From the NCBI RefSeq assembly GCF_030272615.1, contig NC_081413.1, positions 561,474,445 through 561,538,444 on the forward strand: DNA of 64,000 bases. Direction: 5' to 3'. A program made the position numbers and the translations under genes. The notes beneath the pieces were generated by a model. That model searched no databases, was not told the origin of the DNA, and was given only the letters and a program-made list of their open reading frames with translations. Below, piece by piece: positions 11,867 to 23,296 of the stretch. This DNA is from Cryptomeria japonica. Its lineage: Eukaryota; Streptophyta; Pinopsida; Cupressales; Cupressaceae. The first letter of the stretch is position 1; each line of letters opens with the position of its first letter.

Positions 11867-12535
11867 TCACAATATTAGGTATATCTCTAACTTAGTTAAA
11901 TTGACCTTTACCATGCAATCAAAATTCACATGACATAGGATTTTATGCCAAAGCAAACTCTCATCAATTTGTGCAATCAAATATGTCTTCTCACCGGAAT
12001 TGAAATGAAATATATTCCCTTTTGTCTGAGTACCGATTGCAATCTCCAATCTAGATCTATTAATGATCTTACATTTTCCATCCTTGAATTGTAATTGAAA
12101 TCCCTTATCCACCAACTGTCCTACACTCAAAATATTAAGCCTTAATCCTTCAACATAATAAACATTATCAGTATTGTGCTTACCATCTAATGATATAGTT
12201 CCTCTTCCTTTTATTATGCATTCTTTGTCATTTCCAAATCTAACCAGACCACCATCAAAGTCTTGCAATGATATAAACTTCCTTTTATCTCTAGTCATAT
12301 GATGTGATCATCCACTGTCAATTACCCATTCATCCTTATCTTCAATTTTAGTAGCAAGGGCATTTTCTTCAGCTACATTCCCTTCCAATATAGGATCATC
12401 TTCCTTGATAGCTGGGAACACCCATTCCTTTCCATTGCTAGAACTACTAGCAGAAAATTCTTGTGACGGTTCATCATCAAAATTAGTCACACCTTCCTCA
12501 TCAACAAAGTAACATGATTTATCTATGTTTCTCAT
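11867..12535 (-). pseudogene. Copia protease and GAG-pre-integrase domain
   Basis: The frame 12535-12308 ends in DEWVIDSG, the start of the copia aspartic protease (D-S-G). The frame 12298-11867 continues with VYYVEGLRLNILSVGQL and the pre-integrase LLWHKILCHV with its histidines. A single stop separates the two pieces. Confidence 0.85.
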
Positions 12536-13496
12536 GTACTTATGATTGTTTTGATATACAGGGTTAGGCTTAAAAGATCTTCTAGCTCTTTATTCAAATC
12601 TTGAATTCCTTTTAGGACATCTAGATGCAAAATGACCTATCTTATTACATGCAAAACATTTAAAGGGTGATTTTCCTTCATACTTACTTCCTACCGGTCC
12701 TTTAGGTACTCTTCTAGCAAATAGGGCTTCACATTTCTCAAATTATTTATCTTCCTTCTTCATATCTTCTAGTTCCTTTGCATACAAATTTTTCCAATCT
12801 GTCTTGTTTTTTGATGATGTAAATGCGTGAAAAGTAGGTTCAAACTTCATAGCTCTAGAAGGTCCAAATTCTTCAAGCTCAAAAGCAAATAATTTTACAA
12901 CCAAGGTATCCCTATTAACATAAGTATTTTGCATTGTTATCAATTCATTAATTGTAGTAGCCTTCATCTTAAAAGCCAATGGTAAGGCTCTCAGAACTTT
13001 AGAAACTATTTCATCTTCTCTAAGAGATTCACCACTAAATTGAAATCCCATGACAATTTCATATACCCTTTCCATAAATGCAGTAATCCTTTCATATTAT
13101 TCCATCTTCAAATTTTTCATACCTCACTTGGTAACCATCAAGTTTAGAAATCTTAATAGTAGGGTCACCCTCATTTAGAGTCTCCAACTTGTCCCATATA
13201 TCTTTTATTGATGATTTGACAATCAATCCCATTATTTGTTGATAAAAAATTGCACACAAGATGGCTTCTCTATTTCTACAATCATTCTCAAGCTCCTTAT
13301 CCAAGTTTACTAGAGGAGGATTTCCAGATGCTGGATTAAAAGGGGTTACATCATTTTTAGTGATCTCCCATATTTCCTTAACAAGACATCTCAGATGCAT
13401 CTCCATCCGAATATTCCATGTTCCATCAAGCCTAGGAATTTCTCTCTGAAAGATAGTTGCAGATGAACTAGATGAACTTGAACTGTTAGATGTCAT
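12536..13496 (-). pseudogene. Copia Gag with single zinc knuckle
   Basis: It starts with a serine run (MTSNSSSSSS) at 13496. The capsid-like part has the KEIWEITKND and DIWDKLETL motifs typical of plant copia Gag (UBN2-type families). It changes frame near 13085, continues to about 12743, and ends with one knuckle, CFACNKIGHFASRC, near 12615-12657. This ordinary single-knuckle Gag is a useful contrast to the multi-knuckle Gags at 1-1266, 16824 and 52806. Confidence 0.85.
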
Positions 13497-13539
13497 AGGA
13501 TCTTCCTTAAGTGGTTAATCTTATGCGGAGAGGACCAAA

Positions 13540-13551
13540 GCTCTGATACCA
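13540..13551 (-). other. Primer binding site (initiator Met tRNA type)
   Basis: Minus strand TGGTATCAGAGC, 2 nt from the LTR edge at 13554. Confidence 0.85.
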
Positions 13552-13553
13552 AT

Positions 13554-14757
13554 TGTTAGACAGTTCAAATAACCAGTGGACAACTGAGAGGGGGTTGAAT
13601 CAGTTGTCACTAGATTATCAAAACCTTAAGCATTTAAAAATTTATTACCATAACACATAAGATCAATACCAGGATACATGAACCAATTACTAGAATAACA
13701 AATATACCAATTAAGCACAAGAAACAATTAGAGAAGAGATATCATCCACATGACACCAATGTAAGTGGGAAACCCAATAAAGGGAAAAACCACTATGGGA
13801 AGCCTACCCATAGTCAAATAATACTTCTACAGTAAGTATGCGATTACAAATTGAGGGGCCTCCACTTCAGAAAGTTCAACAACCTAGAGCACACCACTCA
13901 TTACAAAAGGAGTCTCACAGACTACATAAGAAATCCATACTACAATATAGAAGGAAGAATGAACTACAATAATAACATCTCCTATGCCTAAGTAGATTTC
14001 CAGTTAAGCTAAGTATCAGAGGTCTTAAACCTCTTGCATAAACCCAACTCGATCACCTATGATCGACTAAATCCTCTGCATAAATTATTATTACATTATT
14101 CACTTGCATACCATAATCTACAAAGATATCATGCACATATATATACAAACCCTTAGACCTTAAACAATAAGGTTGGCCACCCAAACAATAAACCAATTAT
14201 ATGATTATAAAACATATTGGCTTGAGGCCAAACAAATATCATGCAACCCATCAGTCATCATGGATACACATCGAGGAGTCCAATCAACACATTACATTAA
14301 GTCAGTCCATTTCCTAGATAGCACCAAAGCCAATTTAAGTCCATACATTCCTAAGCAATGATCCTGATCAGTCAAGGATCAAACACCATCACCATCAGCA
14401 TCCTGAAAAATCTTCTAGAAGCCACACCAACACCACTTATGCATAACATCAAAAGATTTGCATCAAATCTCTACAGGTGAAACCATCACCGGATCAACAA
14501 ACTAGACTTACCAACATATAGGATAGAATCCAATCACCAGAGCAATACCAACTAACTGAACATATATCTGAATAGCATGAGTAGTATATCTAAGCCAATA
14601 CCATAAGCCAAAGCATACCAGAGTATACCGGATCAACATGATCATACCAACTGGAAACCAATCATCCTACTAGGACCAACCAGACACTAGTAAACAACCA
14701 AAGCAACTAGTGTTGACATCAATGTAACACATAATCAATTCCTCCAAATTGCCAACA
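13554..14757 (-). repeat. 5' LTR of the minus-strand copia element
   Basis: It has TGTTAGACAG...TTGCCAACA ends and is about 1.20 kb. It is homologous to 7686-8919, with many substitutions and small indels, so the insertion is not recent. A TATATATATAC run near 14137-14147 is a TATA-box candidate. Confidence 0.85.
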
Positions 14758-14885
14758 CCTTATATGATAGAGGATCGAGAGAGGGAAGAGGAATTTATCT
14801 CTACTTTATTTTATTGATTTGATGATTATATGCACGTGTACATGTGAAATTTAGATAAATTATAATCTTATCATTTTTTTAATAG

Positions 14886-14954
14886 GAAATAGCCATAGCT
14901 TCTTCATCAATGGTGAGCCCTTGTAAGTCTACTAGGGAAACATCTCAGGCTTTG
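14886..14954 (+). pseudogene. Exon-like segment, first copy of a duplicated 23-codon exon
   Basis: Acceptor TTTAATAG precedes and donor GTACAC follows. It encodes EIAIASSSMVSPCKSTRE and five further residues in phase 0. The next exon-like segment is a close paralogue 169 bp downstream. Confidence 0.5.
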
Positions 14955-15054
14955 GTACACTTTTGTTCTATATATTGTAGATTTTTAGTATTTTTTATCT
15001 ATGCATATTATTGCCTTGTATTAATTGTATTTAATCCTATCATTTTTCATATAG

Positions 15055-15123
15055 GAAATAGCCATAGCTACTTCATCAATGGCGAGCCCTCTTGAGTCTA
15101 CTAGAGAAGCATCTCACGCTCTA
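15055..15123 (+). pseudogene. Exon-like segment, second copy of the duplicated 23-codon exon
   Basis: It encodes [18 protein letters not shown] in phase 0 with acceptor CATATAG and donor GTACAC. The duplicated unit includes intron sequence (TTGTATTAATT..TTTAATC), which recurs a third time just before 15304. Confidence 0.5.
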
Positions 15124-15140
15124 GTACACTTTTGTTCTAA

Positions 15141-15268
<128 letters not shown>

Positions 15269-15303
15269 AGCACCTTGTATTAATTATATTTAATCTACAA
15301 TAG

Positions 15304-15417
15304 GTTCCTTCATGGTTCGACCATAGCTTGGATCCTTATAAGTTCCATTTTAAGAAGAGTCCTAAGTCTGACAAGGAAAAGAGAAAAAAGATAGTAGATC
15401 CTAGATTGTCAAATGAG
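15304..15417 (+). pseudogene. Exon-like segment (38 codons, phase 0), fully open
   Basis: Acceptor CTACAATAG and donor GAG/GTAATC. It encodes VPSWFDHSLDPYKFHF followed by a Lys-rich stretch, KKSPKSDKEKRKK, with no stop. The product is not recognised. Confidence 0.55.
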
Positions 15418-15532
15418 GTAATCTACAATTCAATTGAAAAGAAATTATAGTTAAATGCATAGTTATGTTGATAATTGTGAACTATTTTATACAAAAGGAT
15501 TCTAACTTGGCTTTTGAATTGTGGTTGTGTAG

Positions 15533-15595
15533 CCATCTACAGAGCCACGTATTGCATCAAAGAGGCTCGATTTTGATTATACACCACAACTATAG
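15533..15595 (+). pseudogene. Exon-like segment, presumed last exon with stop codon
   Basis: Acceptor TTGTGTAG. It encodes PSTEPRIASKRLDFDYTPQL and then a TAG at 15593-15595. It joins the previous exon in phase 0. Element A inserted 18 bp after this stop. Confidence 0.5.
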
Positions 15596-15612
15596 GATCA
15601 TATAGTGTTATT

Positions 15613-16773
15613 TGTTGGTATTTTTGATGATTATGTTGTGCTTGCCATTGATGGACACACACTTGCATTGAGATCACTTTTATATGTATGAGTTAAAACT
15701 CAACCGAAATTTGTTGCAACCAGTATGTTGTCTTTAGACTATTGGTGTTTCGTAGAATGTGTTTACCGGTCTGAAGTGGTATCTTGACCCCAAGCGGTTC
15801 GTGGATCTCAAGTGGTATGAGGTATCAAAGCAGCAAAGCACATATTTCCCAGTCTTCATTTTTGTCTAACTGGCAACCGATATTTTGTGTAAACCGACAA
15901 TACTCTGATGAGTTACCAACTGGCATTCTGTGATGAATTATCAACCGACATTTTGTGATGAGTTACCATCTACCGATCATTTGACAGTGCTGACACTTTG
16001 GTGGTGCTTTTTGTGTCATGTTACCAAGTATGTCTAGAATCATTGAACCTAGGAAATTGGATTGTAAACCTATTGGATCAACATGAAATTAGATTCCTTT
16101 AAAAGGACATCATGTCTAGGGTTTTAGTAGTTGTAAGGGTTTAAGGTGGTTGATGATTTTTTGTAAGGGAAAATACAAAAGAGAAGTTTAGGTCTGTAAG
16201 AATAGATAGAGAGTGAATGTATTGAAGACTAAAGTAATGTTGGAATGCATTAGAAATGAGCTATCAAGGATCTAACTAAGCAATCTATGCTATTTGCTAG
16301 ATCACTCACTTGTTGATTACTCACATCTTCAACAAGTCTGAAGCCTTTAACCAAGTAGGCCCAAAAGCCTTTTGTAAATCCTCTAACAAGGTGGTTCACA
16401 TCTATGGATCTAAAATCCTCTAGCAAGGTAGTCTTTGATCGAAGTTATCTCCTAATAGAGATTAAGATCCCTAACAGGATTTGTTCTGGTAAAGAACATT
16501 GTATGACCTTAACTGGTCTAGTTCCTATTTTGCAGATAGTTACTTGTGACTTTCATCTCACCATGGTTTTTCCCATTTGGGTTTCCATGTCAAATATTTT
16601 GTGTTATGGTGTTATTGCTCCTATGGGTGAATGTCTTATTTGCATTTTGGTTTGCATGTCTGTTAATCAGTTTGACTATTAAACTGTTCTACCTATTTAT
16701 CACTAGACTATTTAAGTGTTGAAATATAGTGTTTTTTGGTATACTAATTCACCCCCCCTCTTAGTATTCATCA
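15613..16773 (+). repeat. 5' LTR of element A
   Basis: It is 1,161 bp. The 5' part holds the word TTGCCATTGATGG, an analogue of TTTTGTCATTGATGG in the other LTRs. A TATA-like CCTTTAAAAGG lies near 16096-16106. The GGTTTTTCCCATTTGGG block follows at about 16565, and the LTR ends CACCCCCCCTCTTAGTATTC then ATCA. Confidence 0.92.
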
Positions 16774-16775
16774 AT

Positions 16776-16787
16776 TGGTATCAGATC
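16776..16787 (+). other. Primer binding site of element A
   Basis: TGGTATCAGATC starts 2 nt after the LTR. It matches the initiator-Met site TGGTATCAGAGC except at one position. Confidence 0.8.
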
Positions 16788-16823
16788 CAATCTTTCTATA
16801 AGTATAATCACTTGGAAAGAGAT

Positions 16824-18101
16824 ATGGGGGAATACATTATAAGGGAACTAACTCATCGGCTCACTCAATCTAAGCAAGCCTATGATGAACTCACGGTAAA
16901 ATATAAGGCCTCTTAGGCAAAAAGGAGAGAACATGCTGTAAAACTGATGGAGCTATCTGAAAATAGTTCTTTTGATAAAGCGGATATGGAAGCCCTAATT
17001 CAAGAAGTAGAAAAGCTTAATGAATCAAACTCCAACCTGAGAAAGGAGCTGGGAGGACTAACTATCGGAATGTGTCAAGAGCTTCAGAACTGGAGGAAAA
17101 CTGAAGATCTGGTAAAAGACAAAGATCATGAAATCTCCAAGATGAAGCAAGAGATCAGTGCCCTAACTGCTCAATTCCATGCAAGCAAAGTGGAAAAGGA
17201 AAACATACAAGGAGAACTGAACATGGCTATCTCTAAGAATGCAACCCTGAAGGAATCCAATGCTGCTATTTCCAAAGAACTCTCTAAGTCAAAGGAAATA
17301 CTTGCTAAGTTCAACAAGAGTACTATTAAGCTAGAGAAAAAGCTTAAATCTGCCAAACCTATCAAGAATACTGATGGACTTGGTTATTTCGATCATGAGG
17401 AAGGTGAGACCTCTGGTGCAAATACTGGAGCATCAAAGAAACAATCGACATCAAAGGATAAAGGTAAGCAAAAGTTTAAACCTATTTTCTTTAACTACCT
17501 TAAAGAAGGACATACTACCAATGTATGTAGGAGAAAAGCCTATAATAATTTTCCTTACTTTATAAACAATGTACCTAGATCCAATAAGTTCAATGATAAT
17601 TGTTATGCATGCAACAAGTATGAGCATAGAGCATCTGAATGTAGGTCTGTCATGAATAACACTGGAAGATATCCTCAAAGGACTCAAGGAGTTGGTCCAG
17701 AATATTTTGTGAACCAGAACCCCAACTAGTTTAATACTTATAATCATTAGTTGCATAGTGGTGGCTATTGAGCGGCAACCAGATGGAGAGAAAACTGTTG
17801 GATTTTCCATGGTCATGGTTACATTGCTACAACATGTAGAAGAAAGAATGAAAACATGAATAATGGACCTTGGAGAGAACTTCGAATGGTTTGCTATCAC
17901 TGCAACAAACTGGGTCATTCAACAAGATTCTATAGAAGTAGAAAGAGTATATCGGATGATATACCGATCACTCCAGAAGGAAAAATTGATGTTAAAACTA
18001 TTCAAGCAGATATGGACAAAACCTGGAAGAAGAAACCAACAATGTTGCAAGAAGAACCGGTTTCTGCACCTAGTGTGGAAATCATGGAACTGGCAAACTA
18101 A
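16824..18101 (+). pseudogene. Gag of element A: coiled coil plus four degenerate zinc knuckles
   Basis: A single frame of 426 codons from ATG 16824 to TAA 18099. Residues about 35-190 are a charged coiled coil. Four knuckle positions follow: FNYLKEGHTTNVC, CYACNKYEHRASEC, CWIFHGHGYIATTC and CYHCNKLGHSTRFY; each has lost one or more of the C or H ligands. In-frame stops are three TAGs (16914, about 17727, about 17748) and one TGA (near 17769), with no frameshift. No capsid fold of the usual copia Gag type is evident. It should package RNA if intact, by analogy with other CCHC Gags, but this copy is dead. Confidence 0.8.
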
Positions 18102-18542
18102 GCTTCAGAAAACCTTAGGGGGAGCAAATAGTGAAATGTTTTGAACCCCTAGTTTACATTGGTAAAAGACCTTAACCGGTGTGTGATACCTGTCTTGTGG
18201 CAGAAGACCAGAAATGGTGAAAGGCAAATTAGGGTTTACGCCTTAATGGTGGAGCATTAATTATGGTAGGTGAGGAACCTATTTAAAAGGATTTTTAAAA
18301 TCATTTCTCACTATCATTTTTCAAGCGAAATTTTTTTTCAAGTACAGAGCGAAGGAAAGTGATTTACACTGTGATTCAAAAGTTTATCAAAAATTTGGAG
18401 AAGAATCTAAAGTTGTCATTTGTTGAAGGAGTGAAGAACGCAAAGTGGTATTTTTGTAACCGAAGGAGTGTAAAGCAAAGTTCAAATTGTAAATCCCTAA
18501 ATTTCAATTTGCAAAGGTATTATTCATAATTCCTCGTTTATC
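18102..18542 (+). promoter_or_regulatory. Spacer between Gag and ORF2 with a conserved TATA-like block
   Basis: The 441-bp spacer has GCATTAATTATGGTAGGTGA at 18254 followed by CTATTTAAAAGG (18279-18290), about 260 bp before the ORF2 ATG. Element B has the counterpart GCATTTAATGTGGTAGATGG then CTATAAAATT (54118), about 150 bp before its ORF2. This conserved block in non-coding sequence suggests a separate ORF2 promoter or a splice or leader signal. A purine run, TTAGGGGGAGCAAA, lies at 18116. Confidence 0.5.
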
Positions 18543-21500
18543 ATGACTTCTACATCTCATGATAGTTCTAGTGCAACTGTTGATTCCATGGGCCTCATAA
18601 AATGGAAATTGAAATATAATGCCTTGTCTTAAGTACTGGCTGGTGTTATAGTAGAAGAAGGGATTTATGATTACATAGACTACAAAATCGAAGACCTAGG
18701 GTCTCTTGTGATCCATTCCCAGCTGAACCTATTCTATGGAAAGGACAACAAAATTAGACCAGAATTCAGCATTCTAGAAAAGAAGAAACTCCAAAATGTA
18801 GTTTAATTTCTTGAAGAATTTTCGGACGATCATATTAGAATTATTCTAAGAAAGGTACACGGTGACAAGATGTACCTAGAGTGGATGCATGATATCACAC
18901 CGGAAGCAATTCATGCTGTCACTAGTTTCTGCAATATAGGAGAAGTGTCATCCCTAAGGAAGGTTAGCAAGATTGAAATGACCAAGCTCACCGGTTCAGC
19001 GAGTGACTCACGTGGAATGACCATCAACTGAATCAAGGATGGTTTGGTCAAATATGCATGCATAGTGATAGGTTACCAGATGTTCTCTACTAGCAGAATT
19101 AATTATGTCTCTACTGTAGTGGTAAATGCTACTTACAAGATGATCAAGGAAGATGCATCATTTGATCTGTGCACCGGTATGCAAAGGCAACTCCTGTTGA
19201 ATCTTAAATAAATCAAACAGGATAATGCATTGAAATTCAAGTTTGATCAACTACTAGTAGGATTATTTTTCTACTTTCAAGGTTACTTCCCAAGAGTGGG
19301 AGACATTCAGTGGTCTATTGACCAACTGGTTACCAAGCAAATCAAAGAAAGCCTGCAAGCAGTCGGAACTGGCTACCCTGAAGTTCTGAACAAGTATTTT
19401 GACGAGTTCAAAAGCAAGATGAGCCTGAGGATGAGGATATCCAATGACATAGTCAAGAAATATGAACAGGACATCTACTTCACCATCAAAGTGGATGAAT
19501 GCTTAATGGAGGTCGTTGAGCCTAGACAAGAAGAAGTGGAGCCTATGGGCTATGAGGTAATGTATGACATGTTGGATGGGTATGCTTCTACCCTACTTGC
19601 CTCACCTCTTGATCCTAAGGCAAAGAGAATCAACACTTATTTAGAAAGGGTTACACCAATTTCAGAACCCTCACAAAAGAAAGGAAAGGTAGTGCCTTGA
19701 GCATTGGCACTGGTTACTATAGCTAGTCCCAAAGTGACCAAGCGGTCAGCAGTTAAGAAGAAACCAAAAGCGGCACCTGCAAAAGTCTTCAAGAGGAAGT
19801 GAAAGATAAAAAGCAATTCACCTGACTTAGAAGAAATTGTGTCAGAAGAACCACCTAAGAAGAAGACTAGGCAAACAAGGAAAAAAACAAAGAATGAACC
19901 GACATCATCTACACTGGCAAATATTGACATTTCTTCCTACAAACCTTTGACACATTGTCAAAGAACAATTAAAAACATTAGAAGAAAATTGTTAAATGAT
20001 TTGGTAGATCATTCTGATGATTTTAATGATGAAGAACAGGAAGAAGTAGAGCAAGAAGTTATAAAGTATCTATGTGCTAATGATCGGTCGCCTTCAAAAA
20101 TTAGATCTGAGACACCAGATTCTTTATATAAGTCCTTAGACAATAAATGGCACATTGCCATAGAGAAGGAACAAGAAATCAAGGAGAAAGTTTTTGCTCA
20201 ACACTTTCCCGACCTATCCAATTCAGAGCTATTTGATGTCATCAGTCAAAATAAAGGACTCTTCTTCACTAGAAGAAGAAGACTCTAGTTATTGGAAGGA
20301 AGAATTGATGATGTCGAAAAGGACACTTATCTGCATATGACAACTATGGTTCACATGCACAAAGTGCTACAAGCCAACAAGAAGGTTGAGCAAGAACCAG
20401 AAGTATCAAAACTGGATGAATTGTTTGACGATGAAGGCAATCTGGTTGTTGAACCTACAGACACTATTGATGTCAATGCTCTGGATGTAGAGGATGTTAC
20501 TTAGGACTCACCATTTGATGCAATAGGATAGGAGAATTAGGCTGAATAGGTTGAATAGCAAGTAGAGGACAAACAGGAGGAAGCAAAGAAATAGGAGGAG
20601 AAGAAGAAAAAGGAAGAAGATGAGGAGAAACAGAAATAGGAGGAACAAAGAAAGAGGATGAGAAGAAAAGAAAATAAGAGGATGAAGAGAAAAAGAAACA
20701 AGAAGATGTAAAGAAAAAGAAACAAGAAGAGGATAAGGAAGAGGAGAAGTGGAAGGAAGTAGAGAAGAAGAAGGAAGAGGAAGAAAAGGAAGAGGAGAAG
20801 AGGAAGGAAGCAGAGAAGAAGAAGGAAGAGGAAGAAAAGGAAGTAGAGAAGAAAAGGAAGTAGAGAAGAAAAAGGCAGAAGAAGATAAGGAAGAGGAAAA
20901 GAGAAAAGAAGAGGAGAAGAAGAAGGAAGAGGAGGACAAGGAAGCAGAAGTGGCAAAGAGCACACAGATGGAGACTCCAAAGGCAAATGGTAGTCAAGCC
21001 AAACCGGCTAACCTCACTAGTCCTATTGACCTCTAGTCTACAAATGAAATGGAGCTGCTACAGAGCATCAAAGTTGCTCAAGAATGCCTTGAAGTGATAA
21101 GGAGGAAAAAGGAGCAAGATGTGATCCAAGCTGCGGTGGACACTCTTACCAATTTGATACTTGGTATAAACTTCCCAACTACTGACTCATCACTAGCTCA
21201 ATTAAAGGTCCTATGCACAATAGTGAATGATCAGGTTCAGAGTTTAGAAGAGGTAGCAGAGGCAAGTGCCAAGAAAGAGCATCAGAAAGCTCTGAATATT
21301 GCTCTGGTGAAGAAGCTAAATGAGCTTCAGTCTGATCTTCAAAAATCTCAAAAAGATATAAGGGATGCTCTAGATGAGGGGAATCTACTACTCAGTAAGA
21401 TTTGCCAGCCCCATCTCTTCTGTGATGTTGTACTTGCATAGAAGAAAAACCTTCAAACTAACTTGCAGTTGTACATGAGCACCTTCAAGTTGCCATATGA

Positions 21501-21834
21501 CTCTTTCATAGCTTATGGGAAAATCATTCAAAGGTTTCATACCCAGTCTATGAGAATAGAGCTCGAGATCAGCAACCTGTCACAAGATTTGTAGGAACTA
21601 CAACTTGTTCTACTCCCACACCTGCAAATACTTTAGAAGTGCTATCTAAATCTGAATGCCTTAATGGTGACTCAAGAAATGAGCACAATAGACACCATGG
21701 AAGAGTAGGTCTCCCGGATGTAGACAGAGAAAGAAGTAGCCACCTCCCTACTTGAGTCTTGGTCTTTATCTATGAAACAATTTTTTCAGGACTTTAAATC
21801 AGTTTTTGACAAGTTTTATTCTTTATTGTCATAA
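18543..21834 (+). pseudogene. ORF2 of element A: unknown ~1,096-residue protein
   Basis: I do not recognise this protein. It begins MTSTSHDSSSATVDS. Residues about 80-390 form a globular-looking part with IRIILRKVHGDKMYLEWMHD, VSKIEMTKLTGSASDS and FDQLLVGLFFYFQGYFPRVG. A basic KKPKAAP-type linker and an acidic segment follow (about 400-650). Then comes an extreme Glu/Lys tract (20560-20960) and a helical, coiled-coil-rich C-terminus ending FQDFKSVFDKFYSLLS. Frame 3 holds to about 20640, with one frameshift inside the Glu/Lys tract, then frame 1 to TAA 21832. Many in-frame stops are present; those in the Glu/Lys tract are nearly all TAG where CAG (Gln) is expected. It is co-linear with ORF2 of element B and almost the same length. 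No RT, IN, PR or RH signature is present. Confidence 0.7.
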
Positions 21835-22115
21835 ACTCTTATGATTTTAATACCAAATGAAAATAGGGATTGTTCGGCTGTACTTTGTCATTATTGGCAA
21901 AGGGGAAGAAGTATTCTGGTATTTAAAATTTTGGTATATGCTCTGAATATCTTAATGTCTATCTCTATATGCAAATTGTTATATATTATGTTGTTAGCTA
22001 AAGGGATAGTGTATATGCTTAGGGGGAGCAATTTTTCTTATGGCATGATTTTTTTGTAAAACACTTAGATGTCAAAATTTTCCTAAGTGTTTCCATCAAT
22101 GCTAAAGGGGGAGAT
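21835..22115 (+). other. 3' untranslated region and duplicated PPT of element A
   Basis: An internal PPT-like copy, TTGGCAAAGGGGAAGAAG, lies near 21893. A TTAGGGGGAGCAA run lies at about 22018, and the terminal PPT AAAGGGGGAGAT at 22104-22115 touches the 3' LTR. Confidence 0.75.
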
Positions 22116-23291
22116 TGTTGGCATTTTTGATGATTATGTTGTGATTGTCATTGATGGACACACACTTGCATTGAGATCACTTTTATATGTATGAGTTAAA
22201 GCTCAACCGGAATTTTTTGCAACCGGTATGTTGTCTTTAGACTATTGCTGTTTTGCAGAATGTGTTTACTAGTTTGAAGTGGTATCTTGACCCCAAGCGG
22301 TTCGTGGATCTCAAGTGGTACAAGGGATCAAACCGGCAAAGCACATATTTCCCAGTCTTCATTTTTGTCTAACCAGAAACTGGTATTTTGTGTAAACTGG
22401 CAATACTCTGATGAGTTACCAACTGACCTTCTATGATGAGTTATCAACCAACATTTTCTGATGAGTTACCATCCACCGATCATTTGACGGTGCTGACACT
22501 CTGGTGGTGCTTTTTGTGTCATGTTACCAAGTATGTCTAGATTCATTGAGCCTAGGAAATTGGATTGTAAACCTATTGGACTGACATGAAATCAGATTCC
22601 TTTATAAGGACATCATGTCTAGGGTTTTAGTAGTTGTAAGGGTTTAAGGTGGTTGATGAGTTTTTGTAAGGGCAAATATAGAAGAGAATTTTAGGTCTAT
22701 AAGAAGAGATAGAGAGTGAATGTGTTGAAGACTGAAGTAATGCTGGAATGCATTAGAAATGAGCTATCAAGGATCTAACTAAGCAATCTGTGCTATTTGT
22801 TAGATCACTCACTTGTTGATTACTCACATCTTTGACAAGTCTAAAGCCTTTAACCAGGTAGGCCCAAAAGCCTTTTGTAAATCCTCTAACAAGGTGGTTC
22901 ACATCTGTGGATCTAAAATCCTCTAGCAAGGTAGTCTTTGATCAGACTTATCTCCTAACAAAGATTGAGATCCCTAACAAGATTTGTTCTTGTAAAGAAT
23001 ATTGTATGACCTTAATCAGTCTGACCTTAACTGGACTGGTTCCTATTCTGCAAATAGTTACTTATGAGTTTCATCTCACCGTGGTTTTTCCCATTTGGGT
23101 TTCCATGTCAAATATTTTGTGTTATGGTGTTATTGCTCCTGTGGGTGAATGTCTTATTTGCATTTTGGTTTGCATGTTTGTTAATCGGTTTGACTGTTAA
23201 ACTCTTCTACCAGTTTATTACTAGACTATTTAAGTGTTTAAATACAGTGTTTTTCGGTATACTAATTCACCCCCCCTCTTAGTATTCATCA
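22116..23291 (+). repeat. 3' LTR of element A
   Basis: It is 1,176 bp and differs from the 5' LTR by scattered substitutions and a few small indels. Its TATA-like site reads CCTTTATAAGG where the 5' LTR has CCTTTAAAAGG. Confidence 0.92.
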
Positions 23292-23296
23292 TTATT

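Larger units (their letters stand above)
7686..14757 (-). mobile_element. Full-length, decayed Ty1/copia LTR retrotransposon (minus strand, about 7.1 kb)
   Basis: Two LTRs (7686-8919 and 13554-14757) enclose, on the minus strand, PBS, gag, zinc knuckle, protease, integrase, RT, RNase H and PPT in the canonical Ty1/copia order. Frameshifts and stops show it is inactive. One terminus reads TATTAG...CCAATA instead of TGTTAG...CCAACA, which fits C-to-T decay. A clean 5-bp target duplication is not seen; the nearest match is CCTAA left against CCTTA right. It sits in what looks like an intron of the exon series at 6540-15595. Confidence 0.9.
15613..23291 (+). mobile_element. Element A: complete polymerase-less copia-type LTR retrotransposon with two ORFs (7.7 kb)
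   Basis: LTRs at 15613-16773 and 22116-23291 start TGTTGG and end ATTCATCA. A perfect 5-bp target duplication, TTATT, flanks the element (15608-15612 and 23292-23296). PBS and PPT are in their usual places. The 5.3-kb interior holds a multi-knuckle Gag (16824-18101) and a long second ORF (18543-21834). No protease, integrase, RT or RNase H motif is seen in any frame. It is therefore non-autonomous. A retrotransposon keeping Gag without pol fits the known TR-GAG idea, but the second ORF is extra. Element B (51950-58505) has the same plan. Confidence 0.9.

Noticed and set aside
16404-16682. 92-codon ORF in the LTR of element A, repeated at 22907-23200
   Set aside because: It lies wholly inside the LTRs, covers the non-coding conserved block and has no protein features.
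20497-20997. Three overlapping minus-strand Ser/Leu/Phe-rich ORFs
   Set aside because: They are the complement of the Glu/Lys tract of element A ORF2; low-complexity sequence keeps stops out by chance.
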